From: Dichetophora obliterata
Lineage: Eukaryota; Arthropoda; Insecta; Diptera; Sciomyzidae
Direction: 5' to 3'
NCBI GenBank assembly: GCA_963920525.1
Contig: OY986436.1
Coordinates: forward strand, 28,223,318-28,287,317
DNA: 64,000 bases
Part shown: in pieces, positions 12,059-22,399 of the stretch
How positions within the stretch are numbered: position 1 is the first letter of the stretch
Layout: every line of letters starts with the position of its first letter
The notes under the pieces: generated by a model
Databases searched by the model: none
Told to the model about the DNA's origin: nothing
The model's input: the letters and a program-made list of their open reading frames with translations, nothing else
Position numbers and translations under genes: made by a program

Positions 12059-13346
12059 TTTGGGGTTGGAATTAGTTTTAAAGGTTTTCTAAGAGATGGC
12101 GTAACTATCAATAGATCGCATCGGGCACACCTGTGACTATATTCATTTCAAAGCACATTGTTTAAGCTTCATTTTTCAGTATGTGTCATTCCACTGAAGT
12201 GTAAACAACATATATTTTTTTCTCTGTGAACATGTCGACTTTCGTTCCAACAAAACGCAATTTGCGGGAAGGTTTACTTTTGTGCTTCCATTTGAAGAAA
12301 AAAGCGGTTGAAGCACAACGCACGCTTACTGAGGTTTACGGGGACTATGCTCCATTGATTTCTACTTGTGAGTACTGGTTCCGTCGGTTTAAAAGTGGTG
12401 ATTTTGATACGGAAGACAAAGAGCGTCCGGGAAAGCCGAAAAAGTTTGAAGACGAGGAATTGGAGGCTTTGCTCGATGAAGACCCATGTCAAATCCTTCA
12501 AGAATTGTCAGAATCATTGGGAGTCGACTTATCAATGGTCGGCAAACGCTTGAAGGCCATGGGAATGATTCAAAAGCAAGGAAATTGGGTGCCGTACCAG
12601 TTGAAGCCGAGAGACGTTGAACGGCGATTTTGCATGTGCGAACAACTGCTTCAACGGCATAAAAGGAAGAGTTTTTTGCATAGTATTGTCACTGGCGATG
12701 AAAAGTGGATCCATTACGATAATCCTAAGCGAAAAAAATCGTGGGGACCACCCGGCCATGCATCAACATCGAGGGCCAAGCCGAATATTCATGGCGCCAA
12801 GCTTATGCTGTGTATTTGGTGGGATCAGAAGGATGTCGTGTACTATGAGCTGCTAAAACCTAACGAAACCATCACTGGGGAACGCTACCAACAACAATTG
12901 ATGCAATTGAGCCAAGCATTAAAGGTTAAACGGCCGGAATATGCCAAAAGACACGACAAAGTGGTTTTTCAACATGACAACGCACGGCCACATGTTGCAA
13001 GAACCGTCAAGGAAACGTTGGAGGCGCTGAATTGGGATGTGCTACCCCACCCGCATTATAGCCCAGACATAGCCCCTTCCGACTACCACCTATTCAGATC
13101 GATGACGCATGGCTTGGCTGAGCAGCGCTTCACTTCTTACGAGGATACCAAAAAATGGGTCGATTCGTGGATTGCCTCAAAAGACGAATCGTTCTTCCGG
13201 CGCGGAATCCATATGCTGCCAGAAAGATGGGAAAATGTTGTAGCTAACGATGGACAATACTTTGAATAATATACATTGTACCGTTGTTTCTAAATAAATG
13301 CTCAAAAACCGAAAAAAAAACCTTTAAAATTAATTCCAACCCCCAA
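12059..13346 (+). mobile_element. Mos1-like mariner, copy 1 (1288 bp, complete)
   Basis: It is flanked by TA at 12057-12058 and 13347-13348. Terminal repeats are about 30 bp: left TTTGGGGTTGGAATTAGTTT, right (reverse complement) TTGGGGGTTGGAATTAATTT, differing at a few positions. Total length nearly equals that of Mos1 (1286 bp). It is inserted inside MITE A. A second copy, 1287 bp, lies inverted at 43558-44844. Confidence 0.95.
12232..13269 (+). CDS. Mariner transposase, 345 aa, intact
   Basis: Cut-and-paste transposase of the mariner family. The ATG at 12232 is chosen (MSTFVPTKRN) because it gives 345 residues, the Mos1 length; an upstream GTG would add two. The N-terminal half holds paired helix-turn-helix DNA-binding segments (CEYWFRRFKSGDF about 46-59), then the WVPYQL linker (119-124). 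The DD34D triad is complete: Asp156 (TGDEKW), Asp249 (FQHDNARPH) and Asp284 (APSDYHLF), at the same numbers as in Mos1. His275 replaces the Pro seen in copy 2 before YSPD. It differs from copy 2 at 13 of 345 residues. No frameshift or stop, so it could be functional; activity is not shown. Closest to the mauritiana-type group by recognisable sequence. Confidence 0.95.
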   Translation: MSTFVPTKRNLREGLLLCFHLKKKAVEAQRTLTEVYGDYAPLISTCEYWFRRFKSGDFDTEDKERPGKPKKFEDEELEALLDEDPCQILQELSESLGVDLSMVGKRLKAMGMIQKQGNWVPYQLKPRDVERRFCMCEQLLQRHKRKSFLHSIVTGDEKWIHYDNPKRKKSWGPPGHASTSRAKPNIHGAKLMLCIWWDQKDVVYYELLKPNETITGERYQQQLMQLSQALKVKRPEYAKRHDKVVFQHDNARPHVARTVKETLEALNWDVLPHPHYSPDIAPSDYHLFRSMTHGLAEQRFTSYEDTKKWVDSWIASKDESFFRRGIHMLPERWENVVANDGQYFE

Positions 13347-13658
13347 TATTTCCTCATAACTATCACTTTCAGATTCACTTAAAACAAAAAAACCAATTAA
13401 TGCAGCTAATTTTTCAGACATTAGAAATCTTCAAAAAATTTTTGGTCAAATTTACAACATAGGTTCTTGACGTTGGATTAAAAGTTGCAAGTTTTTACTA
13501 AAAAGCGTTTCAGTACTTTTTGCAACTTTTACTCCTCGGAGACAGTTTTTTGCTTACTCACTCAAATCTTGTAATTTGCAAGTTTTTCCTACAAAACAGA
13601 CCTATTGATTTCTATAAATTTTTTAAATATAGATAAAAAATCTATAATTTCAATCATT

Positions 13659-13903
13659 TAGGGTATTCACAAGGTGTGCTTTCATGTCATAAGGTCATAT
13701 TGTCCTAATATTTTACACTAGTTTAAGCATTTTATAGTTGCCTTCCATATAAAAAGTACTAATAAATTACAACTCTGAAAGCTATGTTTATTAAAGTGTC
13801 GAAATCAAGCAGCTGTTTCTTATTTGAATTTATTTATCTTCTAAGTTTTAGATGCAAGATTTTATGACAATATGATATGATAGCACACAATGTGAATACC
13901 CTA
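13659..13903. mobile_element. MITE B, 245 bp
   Basis: Terminal repeats TAGGGTATTCACAAGGTGTGCT / its near reverse complement (one or two mismatches), flanked by ATT at 13656-13658 and 13904-13906. Non-coding. Removal with one ATT restores the reading frame of the surrounding endonuclease-RT linker. Confidence 0.85.
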
Positions 13904-15365
13904 ATTATAATTTCAATATCTTAAATAATCTATTGCTAAACGTAAACTGGAATGCATTATTTAATGGCAATAATGCTGAAACATGTTATAATTTATTTAA
14001 TACGAATGCTTCAGCCATTTGTGATTCTTGTGTACCACGAATGCCTATAATTAATCATAAGCTCCCGTGGTTTACTAGAGGTCTTAAGAAACTTAAAAAC
14101 TTACGAAATAAATATTTAAAGTTGTACAAGGAAACTAATGAGCCTGCACATCAACTAAATTATTTGCGTTCTATGCCGAATTTAATTTTCTTAATAAGTT
14201 TTTGCATAAACAATATATTTTGAGAATTGAATCTAACATCATATCAAACCAAAAAGAGGTGGCGCCCAGACTTCCACCTCAATGTTTTTTAAAGACAAGC
14301 GCTCTGCTAATATATCTGACACAGTGATTTTGATTGCTGACTTCTTCAAGTCTTATTTTGTTGCTGAAAGATATTTTTCGATTGATAATATTGAAATCTC
14401 TATTGACGCCTTTTCTGAAATGGGCTCATTAACAGTCTCAGTTGATGATGTTATTTACTCGATAATGGATATGAAAACCTTTTTCAAAAAAGATATTGAT
14501 GGTTGTGCTTAACTTATTTTCGTCAAATATAAACTTAAAAAATTTTGAATAAATCTGCATGTGAGGGTAATTTTCTAAATTGCTGGATAACTGCCTGTTT
14601 TTAAGTCTGGTTCAAAAAGAAATGCCGCAAATTATCGTCCAATTTCAAAGTTATCAAACGTTTCTAAATTGTTTGAACGTATCGTTATGTTGAAGCGGTT
14701 AAACGTTTTATTTGCCCTGAATAATACGGATTTGTTTCCGGGTCGTCCAAGGTTTCTAATCTAGCTCTCTTTTCGGAATACTGTGTATCTTCATTTGCAT
14801 CTGGAAATCAAGTAGATGTAATCTATACTAATTTTGAAAAGGCGTTTGTTAGAGTTTCTCACAAATTGTTACTCTGTATACTATTGAAAATGGTATTTCA
14901 TTCATCGCTTTGGTGTTGGATAAAGTCATATTTGTTGGGCAGGGCATGTATAGTCTGTATAAATAAAATTAAATCTTATAAGTTTGTCACATCCTCAGGT
15001 GTTCCTCAGGGTAGTAATCTCGGACCTCTGTTTTTCATTATATTTATAAATGATATATCTAAACATATAAGAAACTCTCGCTTTCTTTATGTGCGGATGA
15101 CCTAAAATTTTTTAAAAAGATATCATGTTCAGCAGATGTGGCTTATTTGCAAAGTGATATTTCTAGTGTATCGACTTGGAGTGTTGCCTTCCTTTAAGTT
15201 TTGCTAAGTGTTTCTCACACTGTGTAAACTTTTTCTAAACATAATTCGTACTTCGTATCATTTACATATCTGAGTCAACAGTTCAAAAAGTTTCTTTATT
15301 TGGATGTTATTTTTGACTCTAAATTTGGATTCATTGACCATGTCAATTTCCTAGTACCTATAATG
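13904..15365 (+). pseudogene. Jockey-like ORF2, endonuclease/RT middle part, decayed
   Basis: The start (NVNWNALFNG, then LPWFTRGLKKLKNLRNKYLKLYK) is the linker between the endonuclease and RT of jockey-type proteins. Later pieces show a fingers region with stops, a decayed catalytic motif (IYTNFEKAFVRVSHK near 14824), and SSGVPQGSNLGPLFFI (near 14995). The YADD motif region has been eroded by a frameshift at about 15085 (LYVRMT). At least four stops and three frameshifts. The end runs FIDHVNFLVP and is cut by the foldback array. Confidence 0.8.
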
Positions 15366-16560
15366 AACCAAAAATGTACATTATATTAATGAAAAGGTGC
15401 ATTAATTTCAATGAATTATTCATTGATTTTGGTCCAATGAACTGTGGTCATTGATTTCAATGAACTTTCTTCATACTTTAATGAATAGTTCATTACACTT
15501 AGTGATTTTCAATGAATGGTTTCTTGAGTATCAATGTACACTTCATTGAATTCAATGAACACGTTCATTAAAAAAATGCCAAAATTAATGATTTTTTCAT
15601 TGAATTTAATGAAAAGTTCATTGAATTCTATGTAAAGTTCATTGAATTCAATGTAAGATTCATTAAATTCAATGTATAGTTCATTAAATTCAATGTATAG
15701 TTCATTGAATTTAATGTATAGTATTAAAGTTCATTTAATTCAATGTATAATTCATTGAATTTAATGCATAATTCATTGAATTCAATGTATTATAGTTCAT
15801 TGAATTCAATGTATAGTTCATTGAATTTAATGTATAGTTCATTGAATTTAATGTTTATTTCATTGAATTTAATGTATTAAGTACATTGAATTTAATGTAT
15901 TAATTTTATTGGATTCAATGTACAGTTCATTAAATTTGATGTATTCAGTTCATTGAATTCCATGTATATTTCATTAAATTTAATAAATTTAGTTTATTTG
16001 AATGAATGATCTATACATTAAACTCAACGAATTATTTGTTAATCCTTCTCTAAACATTTTTAAAATAAGAAAATAATTACAATTTGAACAAGATTGTTTT
16101 ATTTTAAAGAGTCAATTAATATACAAATTTTCAAAGATTTTTAATAGTTTTTAAATTTATAAAAATATACGGCAATAAACTCCCAATTCAATGAACTATA
16201 CATTAAATTCAATGAACTATACATTGAATTCAATAACCTATACATTGAATTTAATGAACTATACATTGCATTTAATGACCTAAACATTGATTTCAATGAA
16301 CTGTTCATTAAAAATCAATGTATGGTTCGTTAAAATTTGATTTACAACTGGAGTCAATGTACTTTTTATTGATATCAATGAAAAGTCCATTAAAATAATG
16401 AAAACAAATCATTGATATTTATTTAGAAATTTTTAATGAATATAACTTCATTGATTTCAATGAACAGTGCGTTAAAAACTATGAAAAATTCATTAAAAGT
16501 CAATGATTTTTTCATTAAAATCAATGAATTAATTTTAACGTATGCTGTTCATTAAATTTG
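15366..16560. mobile_element. Foldback-like array of TTCATTGAATTCAATG units
   Basis: The left arm (about 15400-16010) is dozens of variants of a 20-26-bp unit, TTCATTGAATTCAATGTATA. The right arm (about 16185-16560) carries the reverse complement, CTATACATTGAATTCAATGA. A 170-bp AT-rich spacer separates them. Each unit is itself palindromic around GAATTC. The layout matches foldback elements: long inverted arms of short tandem repeats. It interrupts an RT reading frame between VP and the SLLAF motif. Both junctions contain GTAC, but I could not define a clean target duplication. Confidence 0.75.
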
Positions 16561-16569
16561 TTTTTTCTG

Positions 16570-17115
16570 TGTACAGACAACTCTTTACTTGCTTTCATTC
16601 GAAGACATAGTACAGAATTCTTGAATCCATTAAGTCTTAAAATGTTGCTTACTGCTTTTGTGAGGTCGAGGCTTGAATATGCTTCTATAACTTGGAGCCC
16701 TTACTATGTCTCAACCTCTTTTTGACTGGAAAAAGTAAAAAAAAAAATTTCACCATGTATGTTCTGAGGTCAATCAATTTCCAGGAATATTTGCCGCCAT
16801 ATGATACTCGTTTATTGCTCTTAGGACTAAAATCTCTTGAATTAAGACGCAAGATAGCATCTTTAATATTTCGCTTCTGAAGCTTATAACATTTAATATT
16901 CCCATGAGATATTTAAGAAGTTCTAAATTGTTTTATATAAAATGTTGTAAAACAAATTATGCCTTAAGTGAGCTCATTATTAGGGCTTTGACACTATTTA
17001 ATGAGCTGAATGTATCATATGATTTGGATCTAATTATTTTCTTATTTTTTTATATTTTTTTTTTTTATTATTATTTTAATCAGAGAACAAAAGCTCTTCC
17101 AGACTATGGAATATA
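16570..17115 (+). pseudogene. Jockey-like ORF2, C-terminal part
   Basis: Directly after the foldback array the sequence reads NSLLAFIRRHSTEFLNP, then MLLTAFVRSRLEYASITWSPYY, a hallmark of the jockey-group C-terminal region. A T-rich/A-rich slippage near 16735 breaks the frame. Sequence homologous to the opposing copy (LFYIKCCKTNYAL against FYLETCRSNYAF) confirms they belong to one family. It fades at about 17115. Confidence 0.75.
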
Positions 17116-17224
17116 ATATATGTTATAAAGATGAATATAAAATATGCTACAATTAAATTTAAATTCAATTCATTATAATTACTATAAGAAACAATTTATC
17201 TGAAATTATTTTAATAATAACAAT

Positions 17225-18930
17225 TTAGAGAATGTTATAAGGATTCTTTAGAATTTGCAAAATCAATGTTGCAGTATAACATGCAATTATTAAACTCCAG
17301 CATAGATCTAAACATTGGCGAGTTAAAGGCATAGTTTGATCTGCATGTTTCTAAATAAAATACGTCAAAGTGTCTTAATGTTCTCGAAAGAACATTAAAA
17401 TTTATTAATTTGAGCAAGTTAGGACAATCTACCGTTCCCCTTACAATATCAAAAACGAACATTAAAGATAACATTATTCTTCTATTCTAAAGAGTTTTTA
17501 ATTTGATAAAACTACAACGATCATTATATGATGGTATTTCAAATTGAGAATTATTGGCTCTAAAAAAAAACGAGTAAAAGCGTTTGTACTCGTTCAAGGC
17601 GTAAAGTGTGAGACGCATAGAACGGATTCCAGACAAATGAAGCATATTCCAACTTTGATCGAACTATTGATGTATAAAGACACTTCAGGGTAAAGGGTCT
17701 TTAAAACTTGATTCATTACGTCGAACTAACGCAAGTACCGAGTATGCTTTCGGTATAATATAATTCAAGTGACCTATAAATGTGAATCTCGAATAAAATA
17801 TAACCCCGAGATCTTTAGTTTCACTTACGAATTTCAACCAAGTATTATCTAAAAGGTACGATGTTTTTAAAGGAGACACTGACTTAGAATAAGTATATAA
17901 AACAGATTTTTCATGATTAAGAAGCAGGCCACTGTTTGTACACCAATCAAAAATAGCATTTAAGTCAGATTGTAGGAGCACAGCATCTGACAATGACCTA
18001 ATTTTGAGAAAATTTTTAGATCATCCGCATATGGAAGACATTGCGAATTCTTTACTTTTGATGTAATATCATTTATAAATAAAATAAAAAGTAACTGGGT
18101 CCATTACTTCCTTGAGGAACACCAGAAGAAGCTACTAACGGTCTAAAAAAATTCGTTTTCAATTAATGGTTTAACTTGTCACTCAAATATGACCCAAACC
18201 ACCTTAATAAGTTAGAATGGAAACCTATTTTAGCTAATTTTTTTATTAAAATATCATGAGAAAATTTGTCAAAGACCTTTGAGATATCAGTGTATTGAGT
18301 CAACTTGATATCCCTTTTGAAAGGCAGAAATACAGTATTCCGTAAATAAAGTAAGGTTTGTCACCGTTGATCGACCAGGTACCATGTTGGACCATGTTGG
18401 AAAAGAGATATTAAGCATTTTACGGCAAAATATACTTTTTCTTTAACTAGTTTCGATACAGCGGTAAGTTTTGATATCGGACTTTAATTTTCAATATTTT
18501 TTTATTCCCTGATTTATATATTGGAGAAATAAATGATACTTTTCAATCCGGAAGAAATGCCCCTGTAGATAGAGATTTGTTGAAAATTAGCTGGAGGGGT
18601 TTTGCTATGGATTTAACACAATTTTTTAAAACAAACTTGATAAACCATCAAAACCAGGTTTGATTGTCATTTTAAGATTCGAAACACCCTTAACTATATC
18701 CTCTTCAGAGATATACAAGGAACCCAAATCAATCAAAGGGCTTATATCTTTTATAATATCAGCTGAACAAATAACTGATGGTTCAAAATATGACTCAAAA
18801 AAGTTCGCAAAAAGATTTGCGCTTTTAATGGCATTTTTTGAGTCTTTATTTTTAAAAAATATTGCAGTTGGAATTTTTATTTATGTTTATTACTTTGTAT
18901 ATTTATATTACTGTTAATATAGTCTGTAAG
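17225..18930 (-). pseudogene. Jockey-like ORF2, RT to C-terminus, decayed, minus strand
   Basis: Reading from 18930 downwards: KPGFDG (18660), PGRSTVTNLTLFTEYC (about 18370), a decayed catalytic block, SSGVPQGSNGP (about 18130), LPYADDLKIFSK (about 18020), then an open stretch 17993-17685 (SDLNAIFDWCTNSGLLLNH, FIGHLNYIIPKAYSVLALVR) and a C-terminal piece 17474-17235. Many stops. It meets the + strand relative at 11.6-17.1 kb tail to tail. The + strand open frame at 18660-18917 is its shadow. Confidence 0.8.
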
Positions 18931-19129
18931 GATCTGTTTTACAAAGACTTTCAAATAAACTATATTTAATCATATTATTTTTTGATTGCGAAAAAAAGAG
19001 ATTTGCAACGAATTGGTTTTTTGAAGTGAAAACTTCTTTAGGCGCGTTGAACAATTTTTGGTAGAGGGTAAATCTTTGGCTTGCGTCATCATTGCATCGA
19101 TTAGCTTTCGTCATCAAGACAGCGCGTAG
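18931..19129 (+). repeat. Short tandem GTAGCTTTCGTCATCAA units and flank
   Basis: Bases 19095-19200 hold four variants of a 24-30-bp unit ending AGCTTTCGTCATCAAGACAG. The same unit occurs once, inverted, in the right-hand partner near 22570-22600. The rest of the stretch is unannotated. Confidence 0.6.
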
Positions 19130-19335
19130 CTTTCGTCATCAAGACAGCAAGTAGCTTACGTCATCAATACAAACAGCGAGTAGCTTTCGTCAATAAGCTT
19201 TACGCTGATTATTACAGTGCTTCCACAAAGTAGATTGTGTAATTACTCCAGTGCTTACTAAACTTTTTCGGAGTCGATTTATTCCAGTGCTTTTCAAACT
19301 TTTACTCCAGTGACTTTCAAACATTCAAACAGTGA
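19130..19335 (+). repeat. Left arm of a 3.3-kb inverted-repeat pair
   Basis: About 205 bases containing CGCTGATTATTACAGTGCTT, ACTCCAGTGCTT, TTTATTCCAGTGCTTTTCAA and CCAGTGACTTTCAAACATT. All these words recur in the same order, reverse-complemented, at 22400-22605. The arms bracket the ORF1 and Merlin remnants. Confidence 0.75.
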
Positions 19336-19490
19336 TTTTTAAACTGTTATTTGGAGTGACTCTCAAACTGTTGGCCTTTTCACTTTGTGAAGGGTGTCAC
19401 GGTCTTATTAACGCACTTGCGTTACTGAATTGTGTAGGGGTATTATATAGTGATTTTTGGTGTTTGCCGTTCACATTGTGCAGGGTGAGT

Positions 19491-20900
19491 ATGTCGCCTA
19501 AAGGCGACCCCGGCAATTGCTCAGGCACGACTGTTCCTGCTTCAGGAAAACCTTTAATTGGTATTGGTATGGGTGCAAAAGGACCTAACTTAGATTGATG
19601 TTAGTTGATGGTAAATGTCGACCCAGCTTTCGTTCAGGTGTGGAAGAGTCCGGCATTCGTACGGGCCCAAAAGTAGGAGGTGCTGGTGTGGATTTTAGTG
19701 CTGGTATTGTGACAGCAAAGGGTGACCCTAAAAGGCAATTTATTGGTGGTGAGGACCCTATGGAGATAGAACGTCGGAATTTAAAGGCCCTATAGCTGGA
19801 GAAGTCTAATATTTTGGTTGGAAAGGGAAAGGCTGTAAAAGGAGTTTTTGGATTGGTCGGGTCTAACTCTGCTGGTTCAATGGTGGGTAAGACCCCAAAA
19901 GCAAAAACCAATGTGAAATCTTCGTCAAAGCTTCCAGAATCGGCGGAGAAGGCTGTGAACAAGAAAGGTAAGAAATATGTGGTTTCTGGCATGGATAATG
20001 TCTGAAAAATTAAATTATTTTCGGGTGACCTATTTAAAGTAGCACTCGAATGTGGAATGAAAAGTAAGCATTTCCAAGCGCTTACTAGGGTTGCCAGCTG
20101 CTATGAAGAAATGATCTCAGAGGTCATTCTCGAAAATGAGCGTCTGTATGAACGTCTGGAGCTGTTTCAGGCGATGAAAGAGAGTTCGTCTCCTGTTGTG
20201 CATTGGCTCTTCCGGTGGCACAGGCTGTTCTACCTGTGTCCTGATCAGCATGCAAAGCCGGTTGAGACATGGTCCTTAGATGTGCGCAGCAAGACAGCTG
20301 ATGCAATATCAAAGGAGTTTGTTGACGCGGTGGTTAAGGAGGTTGGCTCCTCTCTTGGAGTAAGGGTGCATGAGGTGAAGCTAATACGTGGTGGTGGTGC
20401 GGTTATTCATGCCCCTTCCGTAGCTGAGCTGAAAAAAATTAGAAAGAATGAAAAATTTGCGGAGGTAGGCCTGGAGGTTTATGAAAATATGCCAAAAAGA
20501 AGGAAAATACGTGTTGCTTAGGTTCATTCCATGCTCACTCCTGATGAATTCATTAGTGATATGTATGAGATGAGTCTTAAGTCTAGATACATTAATACTG
20601 AGCTCTTTAAGAAGAGCTGCTTCTTAACGACTCCGTGGACGTCCGACGGCAATCGGAAATTAGATGTTCTATCAGAGTGCAGCGACCTTGTTGCTAATAT
20701 ACTCCTTGAAGCAAAACGATGCTACATCAAATGGTTTTCTTTTGAATTGAAAGAGTTAGGAGCAGTTGGCGATGCCTTGGCATTGACCATATGATCAGAA
20801 ACTGTAAGAATAAGAAAAATGCTTGCTACCGATGTGGCCAAGAATTTTGTGAGGCTTTATGCAAAAATGCATTATATTGACTAAATTCCTCTTTCATGGG
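19491..20900 (+). pseudogene. ORF1 (Gag-like) of an R1/LOA-type non-LTR element, decayed
   Basis: Begins MSPKGDPGNCSGTT at 19491, with frameshifts near 19590 and 19800 and a stop at 20003. The best part (20057-20518, 154 codons) has a leucine-rich coiled segment (YEEMISEVILENERLYERL) and the GVRVHEVKLIRGGGAVI block known from R1-group ORF1 proteins. A second open part (20531-20794) reads LTPDEFISDMYEMSLKSRY and ends YIKWFSFELK. Shifting frame at 20770 gives CLGIDHMIRNCKNKKNACYRCG, a CCHC zinc-knuckle pair lacking its first Cys. Such proteins bind element RNA. No partner RT follows. Confidence 0.7.
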
Positions 20901-21192
20901 ATTGTCACCGACGCATTTATTGTTATAAAATATGCGGGTTTTTTCTGATCTCAGAGCGAACTCTGCCGTTGTTTTGTGTTAGACCCTTCTAGGTGGCGCT
21001 GAAGTGCAGATATCTACTAAAACGTAGTGCTCCCTGTATTTCATCAACATCAAAAATATCAAATTTTAATGTAAGAATATAGTTTAGTATAATTATAAAA
21101 TAAAAACACTATCTTAATATAAAATCTTTTGTAAGAAATAATCAAACGGGAAGAGGGTGAAAATATATAAAATTTTCCGATGAACATTCTTA

Positions 21193-21291
21193 TATAGCAG
21201 TAAGGAAGTCCGTGGCAGGACAATTTCTGCCTGGGAATACTAGTATTTTATATAGGTTTTCACTTCGGTCGGCAGTCCCCTCACTGTTATA
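21193..21291. repeat. Small imperfect inverted repeat
   Basis: TATAGCAGTAAGGAAGTCCGTGGC is answered about 55 bases later by GCCGACCGAAG..CAGTCCCCTCACTGTTATA on the opposite strand. It lies just upstream of the Merlin transposase remnant and may be a transposon end or a hairpin. Arms match at roughly three quarters of positions. Confidence 0.4.
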
Positions 21292-21351
21292 TTTTTTTTT
21301 TTAATTTGGACCTAATTTTTTTTGTTTTTTGTTCAAAATAAAGGCCAAAAC

Positions 21352-21784
21352 ATTACTCTTATTACTGGTAAAATTAAAGAGTGGACACTTGAGTACTTAC
21401 GGAGTAATTCGATTATAAAAGATTGGATAGGCGCTGGAACAACCGTTATATCGGATTTGTGGAAGGTAGGTACAATTTATATGTAGTAAAATGAGTTTTA
21501 CTCGAATTTGTCCGTTATTTTTGTAAAAGACTTATGATTGTTTGGAGCAGGAGGGTTATAGTCACCAATCAGTAAACTACTCGGTGAACTTTGTGGATTC
21601 AGTAACTTTGGCTCACACTAATACTGTGGAAGGGATGTGGAGGCTCGCCGTGGAGGCCTTCCAATCACAATACGGTCGGCGTAAACATTTTTTTGAAGGC
21701 TATTTTGCCAAATTTATGTTTGTGAAATACTGCAAGGCCATGAACGTCGATGCACTCGAAGAGTTTTTTTTGGCATTGCAGTAG
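21352..21784 (+). pseudogene. Merlin (ISXO2/IS1595-like) transposase, C-terminal half with intron
   Basis: Exonic reading: ...IKEWTLEYL then IGAGTTVISDLWK (the second catalytic Asp region), a 64-nt intron at 21466-21529 (GTAGGT..AAAAG, phase 0), then TYDCLEQEGYSHQSVNYS and FVDSVTLAHTNTVEGMWR, where Glu of NTVEG is the third catalytic residue. It ends at a natural-looking stop (21782-21784). Merlin elements are cut-and-paste transposons with bacterial IS1016-like transposases. The N-terminal half is not recognisable, so the copy is broken. The splice is inferred because it joins WK to TYDC, as in uninterrupted family members. Confidence 0.75.
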
Positions 21785-22300
21785 AGCTGTATTACCCTGT
21801 GCAGGTGCTTATAGAAGCTTTGCCACATGATTCTGATTCTGAAAGCAATTAAATGCAAACAAATAAACGAAAATATCTTATTAAATTTTGTATTTTATTG
21901 AAAAAGGTACGTTTTTACGCTTAAATGAATAATTAATTGATAAAATTCATCACAAAATGTAATAAAAGTCGATGCGATTGCTTCGTTAAAGGGGAAATTA
22001 GCTTCTACACACTTAACATTTTGGTAGTATTTTACTTTTAGCTGAAATAGCCTTTTTTAAGAATTTTTGGAAGTAGTTATACACATACGTAATGTGGAGA
22101 TGAATGAAAAAAGCGCCATATGTTTTGATATATTAAGCTGAAAGTCCAAATTTTTTTTCATTTTCACTTTCCCGCGATTTTTTATAAAAATTTTTCAATT
22201 TTTGATATTTTAAGCTGAAAATCCGAATTATTTTTTCCATTTTTTTAAATTTGGACCCGTATAACTTCTAAACTAGATGAGACCGGCCATTAATTTTTTT

Positions 22301-22348
22301 GATTTGGAACCGTGCAAGCGCGCACTAGCGCACTGCACCACAGAGGCG
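22301..22348 (-). other. tRNA-like/SINE-like A-box and B-box pair
   Basis: On the minus strand TGGTGCAGTGCG (box-A-like) is followed 17 bases later by GGTTCCAAATC (box-B-like). The words GCGCTAGTGCGCGCTTGCACGG lie between. A related A-box copy on the + strand occurs at 22847-22881 (GTGGTGCATTGCGCTAATGC). The spacing is too short for a full tRNA, so a SINE head or broken tRNA is likely. Confidence 0.35.
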
Positions 22349-22399
22349 ATGAGGTTTAGAGTGCCAATTTGCTTTCGTCATCAAAGCTCAACTTTGTTC

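Larger units (their letters stand above)
11752..13603. mobile_element. MITE A, 562 bp plus a nested mariner
   Basis: Terminal repeats AGGTCTGTT / AACAGACCT with looser similarity further in (GCAAGTTTTT), flanked by ATT at 11749-11751 and 13604-13606. Without the mariner the element is 562 bp and non-coding. The internal minus-strand open frame (11668-11982) extends past the left end into the host element and is not a gene. The 3-bp target duplication suggests a Harbinger-like mover, though ATT is not the usual TWA. Confidence 0.75.
11625..17115 (+). mobile_element. Jockey-like non-LTR element split by four nested insertions
   Basis: Four pieces of one ORF2 are recognisable: the endonuclease end (11625-11751), a short linker (13604-13658), the post-endonuclease and RT part (13904 to about 15365) and the RT tail (about 16570-17115). 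The gaps are filled by a MITE carrying a mariner, a second MITE and a foldback array. Deleting each MITE with one copy of its 3-bp ATT target keeps a single reading frame, which is strong proof of the order of events. The element is 5'-truncated and has stops of its own. A relative lies tail-to-tail at 17.2-18.9 kb. Confidence 0.8.

Noticed and set aside
12274..12856. Open frames overlapping mariner copy 1 on both strands
   Set aside because: Shadows of the transposase; identical ones occur over copy 2.
15400..16560. Possible CRISPR-like array from the regular short repeats
   Set aside because: Units are contiguous palindromic variants without unique spacers, in a eukaryotic genome; a foldback array explains them.
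18660..18917. 85-codon + strand frame with a hydrophobic end
   Set aside because: It lies antisense to the RT of the minus-strand jockey-like element.
19332..19598. 88-codon frame starting MIFKLLFG with a hydrophobic start, resembling a secreted protein
   Set aside because: Its second half is the beginning of the retroelement ORF1 (MSPKGDPGN..), and the first half is upstream repeat sequence.
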